A stretch of 64,000 bases of DNA from DAMCZI01 sp032095175 (GTDB lineage Bacteria; Bacillota; Clostridia; Clostridiales; Caloramatoraceae), in assembly GCA_032095175.1 (NCBI GenBank), contig DAMCZI010000006.1, forward strand, positions 1 to 64,000, in the 5' to 3' direction. The notes beneath the pieces are model-generated. The model had not been told where the DNA came from, searched no databases, and saw only the letters and a program-made list of their open reading frames with translations. A program made the translations under genes and the position numbers. Positions 7,844 to 16,370 of the stretch are shown one piece after another. Positions within the stretch are counted from its first letter, which is position 1, and each line of letters opens with the position of its first letter.

Positions 7844-8737
7844 ATGTTTTCCTTCTGGATTAACATACTTGAGCAGGGACTTATATTTGGAGTTCTTGCG
7901 CTTGGTGTATACATTACTTATAAAATATTGGACTTTCCGGATCTATCAGTTGATGGAACCTTCCCATTAGGTGCTGCTGTTGCAGCATCTACCATTTTTT
8001 TAGATATAAATCCTCTAATCGCAACATTCCTTGCCTTTGTATGTGGAATGCTTGCAGGCTTTTTTACTGGAATTCTTCATGTAAAGCTGAAGATAACAAA
8101 CCTTCTTTCAGGAATTCTAGTAATGAGTGGATTATATTCAATGAATCTTAGGATAATGGGAAAATCCAATATACCTTTGTTCAATAAAAAAACTATATTT
8201 TCATATGGCCTAAAACCAATTTTAATAGGAATTATATTTGTAGTAGTATTAAAACTGCTGTTGGACTTTTTATTAAAAACAAAGTTCGGTTTTCTATTAA
8301 GAGCAGTTGGTGATAATCCTCAGGTTGCAACATCTCTAGGTGTTAATATTGGAAGTGTAAAAATTATCGGCCTTATGCTTTCTAATGGTTTGGTTGCATT
8401 GTCTGGAGCATTAATGGCCCAATATCAAAATTTCTCAGATATCGGAATGGGAACTGGAGTAATGGTAATGGGTCTAGCATCTGTAATACTTGGAAAATCA
8501 GTTTTTAAGAAGATCTCTCTACTATCTGGGACATCTGTTGTTGTACTAGGGGCAATACTCTATAAGGCAAGTACAGCCTTTGCAATGGACTTAGGCTTTC
8601 CACCAACGGATTTAAAGCTAATTACAGTTGTTATAGTTTTGTTAGCCCTTTCTATTAAACCAAATTCTATATTAAAGCTTAGAAAACCAATAAGGACGGG
8701 AGTGATTACAGTTGCTGCAAGTAAAAAATCTATGTAA
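7844..8737 (+). CDS. ABC transporter permease, TrpY/COG4120 family
   Basis: Inner-membrane permease with about eight hydrophobic segments. The typical opening is LEQGLIFGVLALGVYITYKILDFPDLSVDGTFPLG, and an EAA-like loop is seen as FLLRAVGDNPQVATSLGVN (about residue 148). ATG 7844 lies 11 nt after AGGAGG (7827-7832) and 2 bp past the preceding stop; the in-frame GTG at 7832 is inside that ribosome site. The 3' end overlaps the ATPase gene by 26 bp, so the subunits are coupled. Confidence 0.88.
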   Translation: MFSFWINILEQGLIFGVLALGVYITYKILDFPDLSVDGTFPLGAAVAASTIFLDINPLIATFLAFVCGMLAGFFTGILHVKLKITNLLSGILVMSGLYSMNLRIMGKSNIPLFNKKTIFSYGLKPILIGIIFVVVLKLLLDFLLKTKFGFLLRAVGDNPQVATSLGVNIGSVKIIGLMLSNGLVALSGALMAQYQNFSDIGMGTGVMVMGLASVILGKSVFKKISLLSGTSVVVLGAILYKASTAFAMDLGFPPTDLKLITVVIVLLALSIKPNSILKLRKPIRTGVITVAASKKSM

Positions 8738-9506
8738 AACCTTTAATGAAAACACAGCCAATGAAAAAAGAGTATTTTCTAATTTTTCAATAGATGTCAA
8801 TGCTGGAGACTTTATTACAATCATTGGGAGTAATGGTTCAGGAAAATCCACTCTTTTAAATCTAATCTCAGGTACACTGCTTCAGGATGCAGGCAGTATT
8901 TTTTTAGATAAAGAGGAAATATCAATGCTTTCAGAATATAAAAGGAGTAGAAATATAGGGAGGGTGTTTCAGAATCCTTCAATGGGAACCTCTCCTTCCA
9001 TGACCATCTTGGAAAATCTATCTCTTGCATTAAACAAAGGAAAAAGATTTGATTTATCCCTTGGTATTTCTAAAAATAATATTTCCTTTTTTCATGACCT
9101 TTTACTGCAGCTTTCCTTAGGTCTTGAAAATCAAATGGAAACAAGGGTTAATCTTTTATCTGGGGGTCAAAGACAGGCATTAACCCTGCTTATGGCAGTA
9201 ATGTCCAATCCAAAGCTTCTTTTATTAGATGAGCACACTGCTGCTTTGGATCCAAAAACCTCTGATTCTATAATAGACCTAACGGAAAAGCTTGTTAATG
9301 AAAAGCATATTACCACTCTAATGATAACCCATAACCTGCAGCATGCAGTTAGGATTGGAAACCGTTTAATTATGATGGATCAAGGAAAAATCATTCTCGA
9401 CGTTAATGGAGAAGAAAAGAAAAACCTTACAACAGAAAAACTCCTTAACTACTTTTCAAATCTTAAAACTGAATCTACCCTGAGTGACAGGGTCTTACTT
9501 TCATAA
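8712..9506 (+). CDS. ABC transporter ATPase, TrpZ/COG1101 family
   Basis: ATP-hydrolysing subunit of the importer. Walker A GSNGSGKST (about residues 38-46), signature LSGGQRQAL, Walker B LLLLDEHTAALD and H-loop MITHNLQH are intact. DEHT in place of DEPT is usual for this family. The start is probably the TTG at 8712, inside the permease gene and about 8 nt after GGGAGTG. It is the last gene of the operon and is followed by a strong terminator. Confidence 0.88.
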   Translation: MLQVKNLCKTFNENTANEKRVFSNFSIDVNAGDFITIIGSNGSGKSTLLNLISGTLLQDAGSIFLDKEEISMLSEYKRSRNIGRVFQNPSMGTSPSMTILENLSLALNKGKRFDLSLGISKNNISFFHDLLLQLSLGLENQMETRVNLLSGGQRQALTLLMAVMSNPKLLLLDEHTAALDPKTSDSIIDLTEKLVNEKHITTLMITHNLQHAVRIGNRLIMMDQGKIILDVNGEEKKNLTTEKLLNYFSNLKTESTLSDRVLLS

Positions 9507-9527
9507 GCAAGGCATCAGACAACGAGG

Positions 9528-9576
9528 AAAGGGGATGTTCACAAAAGATTTTCAATCTTTAGTGAACATCCCCTTT
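9528..9576. terminator. Bidirectional terminator between ABC operon and araC-type gene
   Basis: 15-bp perfect arms AAAGGGGATGTTCAC / GTGAACATCCCCTTT with an inner AAAGATT/AATCTTT stem. It lies between convergent genes. Confidence 0.9.
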
Positions 9577-9646
9577 GTACTTATATAATTATGTTTTCTG
9601 AATAATTCATAATGCTAAATTTATAAGAATAATAAATGAACTGTGA

Positions 9647-10498
9647 TTACTTCTTCCTCACTGGAATCCAAACTTCGCCTGTTATGTTAGGGGATTCACC
9701 ATAATACATCTCAAATTGAGGGCCATCATCATGTTCATAGCCAGAAGTTGGACCCCATTCAGAATAAATTCGTCGCCATACATCCTGTAAATCACAATTT
9801 TCATCTGGGAAAATAGCCCATGTTGACGCCGGTACAGACAATCTTTCATATTCTTTAGGAATAACCATATTGTCTTTGACATATTCGCAAATCATGTACT
9901 TGAATGAATTCTCTGTGTAATCATACAAAGCAGCATGTAACACAGTATCAGGGCTGCGACCTAAAAGAGCATTCATGCGGTCAACTGAACCATCTTCGTC
10001 ACATTTAATACGAAATTTTGGTACCTGAATAAATGATGATTCTTGACTATCTGTCCGGATGATACCAGCAACACCAAATACCTCAAAGGCCTCCTTTTGT
10101 TCAATACGATAATTCATCTCAATTCCTCCTTTTATGGATAGGTAGAAAGTCATTCGTGGATAGGACTTGAGTGTTATTCCCATATTGTGAACCGATGAAG
10201 GGGCAACGCCATGCATACTTTTAAATGCTCTGGAAAATGCCTCTGGTGATTCATATCCATATTTCAGAGCAATATCAATAATTTTTGTATTTTTATTTTG
10301 TAGCTCAATGGCAGCCACCGTTAATCTTCTACGGCGAATATATTCTGAGAGCGCTACACCACTGATAAATGAAAACATCCTCTGAAAGTGATATACTGAA
10401 CAACAGACTATTTTCGCTAATTGCTCATATTCGATTGTATCTGTAAGGTGTAATTCGATATAGTCCATAGCACTGTTCATGCGATCAATCCAATCCAT
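9647..10498 (-). CDS. AraC-family regulator with GyrI-like effector domain
   Basis: N-terminal double HTH of AraC/XylS type (residues about 8-108: LAKIVCCSVYHFQRMFSFISG, then IALKYGYESPEAFSRAFKSMHG). A C-terminal GyrI-like small-molecule-binding domain follows (about 125-283: FEVFGVAGIIRTDSQESSFIQ... WGPTSGYEHDDGPQFEMYY). This fusion, as in Rob and multidrug-sensing regulators, usually activates efflux or stress genes. No obvious target is adjacent. Monocistronic; 283 residues. Confidence 0.87.
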   Translation of the reverse strand: MDWIDRMNSAMDYIELHLTDTIEYEQLAKIVCCSVYHFQRMFSFISGVALSEYIRRRRLTVAAIELQNKNTKIIDIALKYGYESPEAFSRAFKSMHGVAPSSVHNMGITLKSYPRMTFYLSIKGGIEMNYRIEQKEAFEVFGVAGIIRTDSQESSFIQVPKFRIKCDEDGSVDRMNALLGRSPDTVLHAALYDYTENSFKYMICEYVKDNMVIPKEYERLSVPASTWAIFPDENCDLQDVWRRIYSEWGPTSGYEHDDGPQFEMYYGESPNITGEVWIPVRKK

Positions 10499-10661
10499 AA
10501 AACTCTCTCCCTTCGAGATGAATATAGCATAATAACTGAAGGAAATCCTTGCAATTCATGCACCATAATATCATGTATGAATCTGCGTTATATGAGGTAA
10601 CCTTTAATTTGTCTAGTTTTGCCACCGCGAAACTAGGATATAATAAATTATACCATCAGCA

Positions 10662-10704
10662 AAGAAAGGAAAAAAGGAGAGTTCTTTCCCCTTTTTTCCT
10701 TTCT
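10662..10704 (-). terminator. Terminator of the polar amino acid ABC operon
   Basis: Inverted repeat AGAAAGGAAAAAAGG / CCTTTTTTCCTTTCT, just past the ATPase stop at 10717. Confidence 0.75.
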
Positions 10705-10716
10705 CTGTGTTTTATA

Positions 10717-11439
10717 CTATAATACCTTTGATAAAAACTCCCTTGTCCTTGTATGCTTTGGTGCTGTGAATATATCCTCTGGGGAGCCTTCCTCAACGAT
10801 CTCTCCGCCATCCATAAATATAACTCTATCGGCAACCTCTCTGGCAAAGCCCATTTCGTGAGTTACAACAACCATTGTCATACCCTGGGAAGCCATCTTT
10901 TTCATTACGTCCAATACTTCCCCTACCATCTCTGGGTCAAGGGCTGATGTTGGCTCATCAAATAACATAACATCAGGAGACATAGCTAAAGCTCTTACGA
11001 TGGCTATTCTCTGCTTTTGTCCTCCAGAAAGTTGTCCTGGATAGCTGTTAGCCTTGTCTTCGAGTCCAACTGTCTTTAAAAGCTCTATTGCTCTTTTTTT
11101 AGCATCATCCTTATTCATGCCCTTTACCTTAACAGGTGCAAGTATTATGTTGTCCATTATACTTAGGTGTGGGAACAGATTGAATTGCTGAAACACCATA
11201 CCCATCTTCTGTCTTATCGAATCTATATTTTTTTCATTTTGAGTGATTGACATACCCTCAAATATTATCTCTCCACCTGTAGGCTTTTCAAGAAGATTTA
11301 AGCATCTTAAAAAGGTACTTTTCCCTGAACCACTGGGTCCGATAACAACTACAACCTCACCCTTTTTAATCTCTATATCTATTCCCTTTAAAACATCAAG
11401 CTTTCCGAAGCTCTTCTTAAGTCCCTTTACCTTAATCAC
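10717..11439 (-). CDS. Polar amino acid ABC transporter ATPase (GlnQ type)
   Basis: 240-residue ATPase of the GlnQ/HisP/ArtP family. Walker A GPSGSGKST (about 34-42), Q-loop FQQFNLFPHL, signature LSGGQKQRIAI, Walker B MLFDEPTSALDPE and switch VTHEMGFA are all present. It overlaps the permease gene by 8 bp and forms the operon SBP-permease-ATPase. It may also serve the second amino acid system at 15715-17189, which has no ATPase of its own (inference). Confidence 0.93.
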   Translation of the reverse strand: MIKVKGLKKSFGKLDVLKGIDIEIKKGEVVVVIGPSGSGKSTFLRCLNLLEKPTGGEIIFEGMSITQNEKNIDSIRQKMGMVFQQFNLFPHLSIMDNIILAPVKVKGMNKDDAKKRAIELLKTVGLEDKANSYPGQLSGGQKQRIAIVRALAMSPDVMLFDEPTSALDPEMVGEVLDVMKKMASQGMTMVVVTHEMGFAREVADRVIFMDGGEIVEEGSPEDIFTAPKHTRTREFLSKVL

Positions 11440-12124
11440 TTGCTTTCATCCTCCTCTCAGCAATTCCTAGAACCCTTGACAGCAGGAAGGTCATTGCAAA
11501 ATACACCACTGCTGCAAATATAAGTGGTTCAAAGGGTTGGAATGTGTTTCCTCTTACAGTATCTGCATTATACATAAGTTCATGTATTCCTATTATTGAA
11601 ACTATTGATGATTCCTTAATAACTACTATAAACTCATTTCCTAGAGCAGGAAGTATATTCTTTATTGCCTGTGGTATTATTATGTGCAGCATTGCCATGG
11701 TCTTACTCATCCCAAGTGACCTAGAAGCCTCCATCTGTCCCTTGTCTACTGCTTGAATTCCTGCACGAATTATTTCTGCCACATATGCTGAGCTGTTAAT
11801 TGAAAGTGTTATTATTCCAGCCATAAAGTCTGGAACGGAGTCTCCAAGGAAAGAAAGACATGAAAAATCTACACCTATCTTTGGAAGCCCGTAGTATATT
11901 ATATAAAGCTGAACAAGTATAGGGGTCCCCCTTATAAACTCTATATATGCTGAAGCTATAAACTTTAAAAGCTTACTTAGTATATTTCCATTTGAAAGCT
12001 TCATAAGTGCTAAAATCATTCCAAATAACACACCAAACATAACTGTAAAGATTGCAAGTATTACAGTTATTTTGGCACCATCTATGAAAAAGTTAAAATA
12101 TTGTGATAAAAATCCAAAATCCAA
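11432..12124 (-). CDS. Polar amino acid ABC transporter permease
   Basis: 230-residue HisM/GlnP-type membrane subunit with about five membrane helices. The IEFIRGTPILVQLYIIYYG block and the EAA loop GQMEASRSLGMSKTMAMLHIIIPQAIKN are typical. It lies between binding-protein and ATPase genes of one operon. Amino acid specificity cannot be read from the permease. Confidence 0.92.
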   Translation of the reverse strand: MDFGFLSQYFNFFIDGAKITVILAIFTVMFGVLFGMILALMKLSNGNILSKLLKFIASAYIEFIRGTPILVQLYIIYYGLPKIGVDFSCLSFLGDSVPDFMAGIITLSINSSAYVAEIIRAGIQAVDKGQMEASRSLGMSKTMAMLHIIIPQAIKNILPALGNEFIVVIKESSIVSIIGIHELMYNADTVRGNTFQPFEPLIFAAVVYFAMTFLLSRVLGIAERRMKASD

Positions 12125-12146
12125 CTTTCATCCTCCTCTCATATTT

Positions 12147-12172
12147 ATTCCCCGAGATTACTCCCGGGGAAT
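12147..12172 (-). other. Intercistronic stem-loop
   Basis: ATTCCCCG / CGGGGAAT hairpin between the binding-protein gene and the permease gene, with no T tract. Such hairpins commonly stabilise or segment the mRNA so that the binding protein is made in excess (inference). Confidence 0.6.
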
Positions 12173-12183
12173 ATATCCTATAT

Positions 12184-13026
12184 CTATTTTTTGTTTTCAA
12201 GATCCTTGCTCCAGTTTGCAAAGAAGCCCTCTATCGCATTATCCTTCATAAGTCTATCTAATGTTTTGTCGATCTCATTTACAAGCTCACTGTTTCCCTT
12301 CTTTATTGCAACTGCTGAACCACCTTCTTCATCAGTAAAGGTTAAGCTTGTTAAAGCAATATCATTATTGTTTGATATATATGCCTTTGCAACAGGCAGT
12401 TCAACTATTATTGCATCAACCTTTCCATTCTTTAGCTCAAGTACAAGGTCTGAAACCTTTCCAAGTGCCTTAATCTTTGCACCCTTTATCTGTGAATTTG
12501 CTATCTTCTCTTGAACTGTACCCTTCTGTACTCCTATCTTCTTCCCACTTAAGGACGCTGCATCCTTAACGCTGTCCTTATCCTGAGCTCTTGTTACAAC
12601 TCCCTGTATAGCCTTGTAGTATACCTTTGAGAAATCAACCTGCTTTCTTCTTTCGGCATCTGGAGTCATTCCCGCAATTACGAAATCAACATTTCCTGAA
12701 TCAAGTGCTGCAAGAAGTCCATCAAACTTCATATCCTTTAATTCAAGCTCTACTCCTAAGTCCTTAGCTATTTCCTTTGCTGTATCAATGTCGAATCCAA
12801 CTATTTCGTCCTTTCCATTTATCTGCTTGTGAGATTCATATGGTGGATAATCTGCACAAGTACCAACAACCACTTTTCCAGCCTTCTTTATTCTTTCAAC
12901 GGCTGTTTGAGAAGCTGCACTATTGTCTCCCTTTGGCGTTTCTTTCTTTGAACATCCCCATGCTGATATTACCATAACTATAACCATAAGCATTGCCGCA
13001 AGCTTTGCTAACTTTCCATTAACCAT
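12184..13026 (-). CDS. Polar amino acid ABC transporter substrate-binding lipoprotein
   Basis: 280-residue family 3 solute-binding protein. The signal peptide ends SAWGC (lipidation Cys near residue 25). Typical family blocks are KVVVGTCADYPPYES, VGFDIDTAKEIAKDLG, DFVIAGMTPDAERRKQVDFS and GKKIGVQKGTVQE. First gene of the operon, about 45 bp from a consensus promoter. The ligand is probably a polar or basic amino acid but is not determined. Confidence 0.92.
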   Translation of the reverse strand: MVNGKLAKLAAMLMVIVMVISAWGCSKKETPKGDNSAASQTAVERIKKAGKVVVGTCADYPPYESHKQINGKDEIVGFDIDTAKEIAKDLGVELELKDMKFDGLLAALDSGNVDFVIAGMTPDAERRKQVDFSKVYYKAIQGVVTRAQDKDSVKDAASLSGKKIGVQKGTVQEKIANSQIKGAKIKALGKVSDLVLELKNGKVDAIIVELPVAKAYISNNNDIALTSLTFTDEEGGSAVAIKKGNSELVNEIDKTLDRLMKDNAIEGFFANWSKDLENKK

Positions 13027-13068
13027 TTTTTCTCCCCCCTCAATGTTTCCTTGTCATCTTTCTGCTTA

Positions 13069-13097
13069 ATTATACAACCATGTGTATACATATGCAA
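13069..13097 (-). promoter_or_regulatory. Promoter of the polar amino acid ABC operon
   Basis: On the minus strand: TTGCAT (13092-13097), 17-bp spacer, TATAAT (13069-13074). The spacer contains the partial palindrome ATGTATACACAT, a possible operator. Confidence 0.7.
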
Positions 13098-13324
13098 TAG
13101 AATTTTATATTTTTTTATTGGAAATTTATCCTTGAATTTGATTGTAGCTCTCTATTCTCTGTGGTATATCCAGAATATAAAAACTTTTCTGATAAATTTA
13201 TAATTATATAGTCCCTGATTATATATGTATTTTTATGTAGTGTATGCAAATAAATTATAAAACAAAAAATTGTTGAACAATCTTATTTACATTATGAAAA
13301 ATATGGATTATAATAAACTTAGTT

Positions 13325-13352
13325 TTATCAATAAAATTTATTTTATTGATAA
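13325..13352 (+). promoter_or_regulatory. Perfect 12+12 bp palindrome, probable operator
   Basis: TTATCAATAAAA (13325-13336), 4-nt spacer, TTTTATTGATAA (13341-13352). It lies 24 bp before the start of the winged-helix regulator gene, as expected of an autoregulatory site. Confidence 0.65.
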
Positions 13353-13375
13353 ATATTATTCGAAAGGAGCGAATT

Positions 13376-13927
13376 ATGATAAAAAGCAAAAGACTTACCT
13401 CTCCAGATGAGGTTAGAATTTTTTCCAATCCATTTAGAATGAAAATACTATCACTTTTTCAATCTGACATAGACCCTCTTACCGTTAAACAGATGGCAGA
13501 TAAGCTAGGGGAGGTTCCTTCGAAGGTGCACTATCATGTTAAAGAACTTGAAAAAATAGGTGTTCTAGAGATAGTTGAAACCAGGGAGAAATCAGGAATA
13601 GTTGAGAAATACTATCTTCCTACAGCAGAAAACTTTTTAGTTGATAACATCATTAGGACATCCAAAAACAATGTTTATGAAGATGGACAGGATGATTTTA
13701 TTAGTCTTGCCATAAAGGAAGTCAATAAGAACCTCGATTCCTTCAGAGAACATGTTAATGAAAGCGAGGATAGTGGAAGACTTATTAGCCTGCTTGATGG
13801 ATATTTAACTCCTGCTGAAACCAGGGAGCTTCATGATATGATTGTTAATTATATAAAAAGCAAACAAAAGAAAGAAGGGACAAACCACTACAGCTGCACA
13901 TTTTTGACAATAAAAAAATTGGAGTAA
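13376..13927 (+). CDS. ArsR-like winged-helix transcriptional regulator
   Basis: 183-residue regulator with an N-terminal winged HTH of ArsR/HTH_20 type (IFSNPFRMKILSLFQSD... VKQMADKLGEVPSKVHYHVKELEKIGVLEIVETRE). A C-terminal helical effector or dimerisation part follows. The ATG at 13376 has AAGGAG 6 nt upstream; the upstream in-frame TTG is unlikely. It precedes an MFS exporter gene (14176), which it may control, with repeat C between them. A palindromic operator candidate lies just upstream. Confidence 0.82.
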   Translation: MIKSKRLTSPDEVRIFSNPFRMKILSLFQSDIDPLTVKQMADKLGEVPSKVHYHVKELEKIGVLEIVETREKSGIVEKYYLPTAENFLVDNIIRTSKNNVYEDGQDDFISLAIKEVNKNLDSFREHVNESEDSGRLISLLDGYLTPAETRELHDMIVNYIKSKQKKEGTNHYSCTFLTIKKLE

Positions 13928-13985
13928 TCCTGCTTTTCAAATACTGACAAGTTACTCAATTAAAATTTATATATACTACGACCTA

Positions 13986-14097
13986 TATATGTTGCATTAA
14001 AATTCTTACATTCTGCCTTTTCAAACAGCCCTGCTAAATTGGTTCGACTCTAGGATGTTTGAAAAGGCGGAATGTAATAGAATTTTTGCAACATATA
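13986..14097. repeat. Long-hairpin repeat, family C copy 1
   Basis: About 112 bp, almost entirely an inverted repeat: TATATGTTGCA...TTACATTCTGCC and its complement at the far end. The apical segment holds conserved CCCTGCTAAATTGGTTCGAC and TCTAGGATG. Related copies are at 21016-21130 and 36876-36994. Confidence 0.85.
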
Positions 14098-14175
14098 AAT
14101 ATTAAATACAATATAATTTTCCCCATTAATAACAAAATAATTTTTAAAATTGTACAAAAAGGGAGTGGGTTGTGT

Positions 14176-15420
14176 ATGAAAAAATTATTAAAAAACAAAT
14201 ATGCACTTATGCTCTGGGGTTCAAGATCCTTTTCAAGATTTGGGGATGCACTTGAAACCCTTGCGCTCATGTATCTTGTATATGATCTTACGGGTTCAGG
14301 TCTTGCCATGGGAAGTATGCTCGTTTTCAGTGTGCTGCCTAATGTAATTGTAAGCCCATTTGCAGGAGTTATTGCTGACAGATATAACAAAAACAAAATA
14401 ATGTTTTTCACAGAGCTTGTTAGAACCATCTGCATATTGATTATTCCTTTACTTATGATAACAAAGACAATTGCTCTCTGGCACATATATGCTATTTCTG
14501 TAGTTGTTTCAATTGCAGAAAGCTTCTTTGAACCAACTGCCGGTACAACTTTTGTTCTTGTAGTTGGAAAGGAGGATATGCCTGTTTATAACAGTGCAAT
14601 AACCATTTCAAATCATGTTTTAAGGATATTAGGGTACAGCCTAAGCGGTATAATAATGTTTTCAATGGGTAAAGAAATCCTATTTATAATTGATGCAGTA
14701 ACTTTCTTTGCCTCTGCAATAGTTTCACTTATTGTTAAGATACCTAAGGTTGAATCAAGTCAGATTGAAGAAAACCATAATTTTAAGGAACAGCTTTTAT
14801 CAGGCTTTAAATATGTCTTGCACAACAAAATAATACTCACTATATTCTTTGTAATAATTATGATTCAATTCCTTGGAACACCACTTGAAACCTATATTCC
14901 AATCGTTATTGACAGGATACTTAAGGTTACAACCAACTGGTCAGGATATTTCTATACAGCTTCAATTGCAGGAGCAATAATAGGGAATATATTATATCCC
15001 ATTTTAAAGAAAACATCTTTAAAACTTGAAAATTTATATCTAATATCAATATCAATTCTTGGATTAACAATAGGTGTTGGTGCTTTCCTTCTAAATCCAT
15101 TTTACTATAGCTTTATGTATTTTGTAGTTGGAGTAGTTGGCTCAACACTAGGCACCTGGAGCTTTACAGAAGTTCAAATTCTTACAGATACTGCTTATCT
15201 TGGAAGGGTCAGTTCAATAGCAACAATGATAATGTTAATAAGTACCCCTCTTGCTGGAGTTGTATTTGGAGGACTTGCTGATATAATAACTATTCCTGTA
15301 ATATATAAGTACGTTGCAGTGCTTTGGTTTGTAATAGCAGTTATTTCATATATCTCAACCAAGAAAACTTATAAATCCTTCACTTCACAATCTCAATTGA
15401 ATAATGTAGAAGGAGTATAA
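14176..15420 (+). CDS. MFS transporter (macrolide/drug efflux-like)
   Basis: 415-residue exporter with about 12 membrane helices. The motif A equivalent is FAGVIADRYNKNKIM. Start ATG 14176 has a GGGAGTGG ribosome site; the longer reading frame upstream only crosses repeat C. It resembles the MFS gene at 19692 (same FSRFGDALETLALMYLVYDLTGSG-like opening and SPFAG/SPFSG signature), so the two are likely paralogues. Probably controlled by the regulator at 13376. Confidence 0.85.
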   Translation: MKKLLKNKYALMLWGSRSFSRFGDALETLALMYLVYDLTGSGLAMGSMLVFSVLPNVIVSPFAGVIADRYNKNKIMFFTELVRTICILIIPLLMITKTIALWHIYAISVVVSIAESFFEPTAGTTFVLVVGKEDMPVYNSAITISNHVLRILGYSLSGIIMFSMGKEILFIIDAVTFFASAIVSLIVKIPKVESSQIEENHNFKEQLLSGFKYVLHNKIILTIFFVIIMIQFLGTPLETYIPIVIDRILKVTTNWSGYFYTASIAGAIIGNILYPILKKTSLKLENLYLISISILGLTIGVGAFLLNPFYYSFMYFVVGVVGSTLGTWSFTEVQILTDTAYLGRVSSIATMIMLISTPLAGVVFGGLADIITIPVIYKYVAVLWFVIAVISYISTKKTYKSFTSQSQLNNVEGV

Positions 15421-15426
15421 ATGAGC

Positions 15427-15618
15427 AGGGTAACAGGCACTTCAGTTAAGAGTTATTAATTATATTTATCACATAAAGGATTCTACATTGCTCGACCTTA
15501 AACATTTATGCGTAATCATATTCCTTGATTCATTAATCGCACAACACCCAATTTAAAATCTCTAGTGCCATTAATATAGTCAATACATTATATAAAATAG
15601 CTCAAAAGCCTGTCATCT
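15427..15618. repeat. Family A repeat copy 3, interrupted by a family B element
   Basis: The left arm AGGGTAACAGGCACTTCAGT... (from 15427) and right arm ...AAAATAGCTCAAAAGCCTG (to 15618) match the ends of family A. They are separated by a complete family B element at 15463-15579. The nesting shows that B is, or was, mobile and arrived after A. Confidence 0.75.
15463..15579 (+). repeat. MITE-like repeat, family B copy 2 (nested in A)
   Basis: Carries the family core ATTCTACATTGCTCGACC, then ATTCCTTGATTCATTAATCG and a GCCATTAATATAG end. Inserted within repeat A. Confidence 0.85.
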
Positions 15619-15628
15619 AATCTAGAAA

Positions 15629-15672
15629 AAGCCCTATAATAAAGGAATTTAACTTCCTATATTATAGGGCTT
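15629..15672. terminator. Bidirectional terminator
   Basis: AAGCCCTATAATA / ATATTATAGGGCTT arms with an inner AGGAA/TTCCT stem between convergent MFS and ABC permease genes. Confidence 0.88.
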
Positions 15673-15714
15673 CTTTCGTTATCTTCAATCAATGGCTTCA
15701 TTAATCTATATCAC

Positions 15715-16356
15715 CTACTCATAATATGAATATCCTTTTTCAAGTCCATCAAAACCTCTGGTTAAAACTGCTGTAAGTATAAGATAAAATGCACCTACAA
15801 CTATAAGAGGAATAAGGGAAGCATCCCTGTTTGAAGCAATTTTTCCTGCTCTCAATAGTTCTCCAATTCCCACAACATATACCAGGGATGTATCCTTAAC
15901 CAAAGTAATCACTTCATTTGCAACAGGGGGAAGAATTCTTTTGGTCATCTGAGGAAATATGATGTACATAAAGGTCTGCTTTGGATTAAATCCTAAAACT
16001 GCTGCTGCCTCATATTGTCCCCTGTCTATGGATTCAATTCCCGCTCTGAATATCTCCCCAAAATATGCTGCATAATTCAATGTAAATGCTATAATCGCCG
16101 CAGTAAATCTATCAAAGGTCACTCCAACTATTGGGAGGCCAAAGAATATAAATACAAGCTGTAGAAGAAGAGGTGTTCCTCTCATTATGCATATATAATA
16201 CTTTGCAGCCTCCTTTATAGCCCTAATCCCCGATAGCCTGCAAAGTGCAGTAACCAAACCAAGGGGAATTGCAATAATAAGGGTAAGGCTGAAAACTTCA
16301 ATTGTTGTTATAAGCCCATCCATCATGGAGGGTATTAGCGAGTATATATAATGCAT
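15715..16356 (-). CDS. Amino acid ABC transporter permease (T-box operon)
   Basis: 213-residue HisM/GlnP-type permease: MRGTPLLLQLVFIFFGLP and EAA loop GQYEAAAVLGFNPKQTFMYIIFPQ. I start it at ATG 16356 (MHYIYS), which has GGGGATGG 7 nt upstream; a longer frame starts at 16398 inside the previous gene. It is the second and last gene of an operon under a T-box leader with a His specifier. No ATPase gene follows, so the system must borrow one. Confidence 0.88.
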   Translation of the reverse strand: MHYIYSLIPSMMDGLITTIEVFSLTLIIAIPLGLVTALCRLSGIRAIKEAAKYYICIMRGTPLLLQLVFIFFGLPIVGVTFDRFTAAIIAFTLNYAAYFGEIFRAGIESIDRGQYEAAAVLGFNPKQTFMYIIFPQMTKRILPPVANEVITLVKDTSLVYVVGIGELLRAGKIASNRDASLIPLIVVGAFYLILTAVLTRGFDGLEKGYSYYE

Positions 16357-16370
16357 TTTTATCCATCCCC

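Noticed and set aside
14059..14175. N-terminal extension of the MFS protein
   Set aside because: These codons run through repeat C. ATG 14176 has a good ribosome site and starts the conserved sequence.
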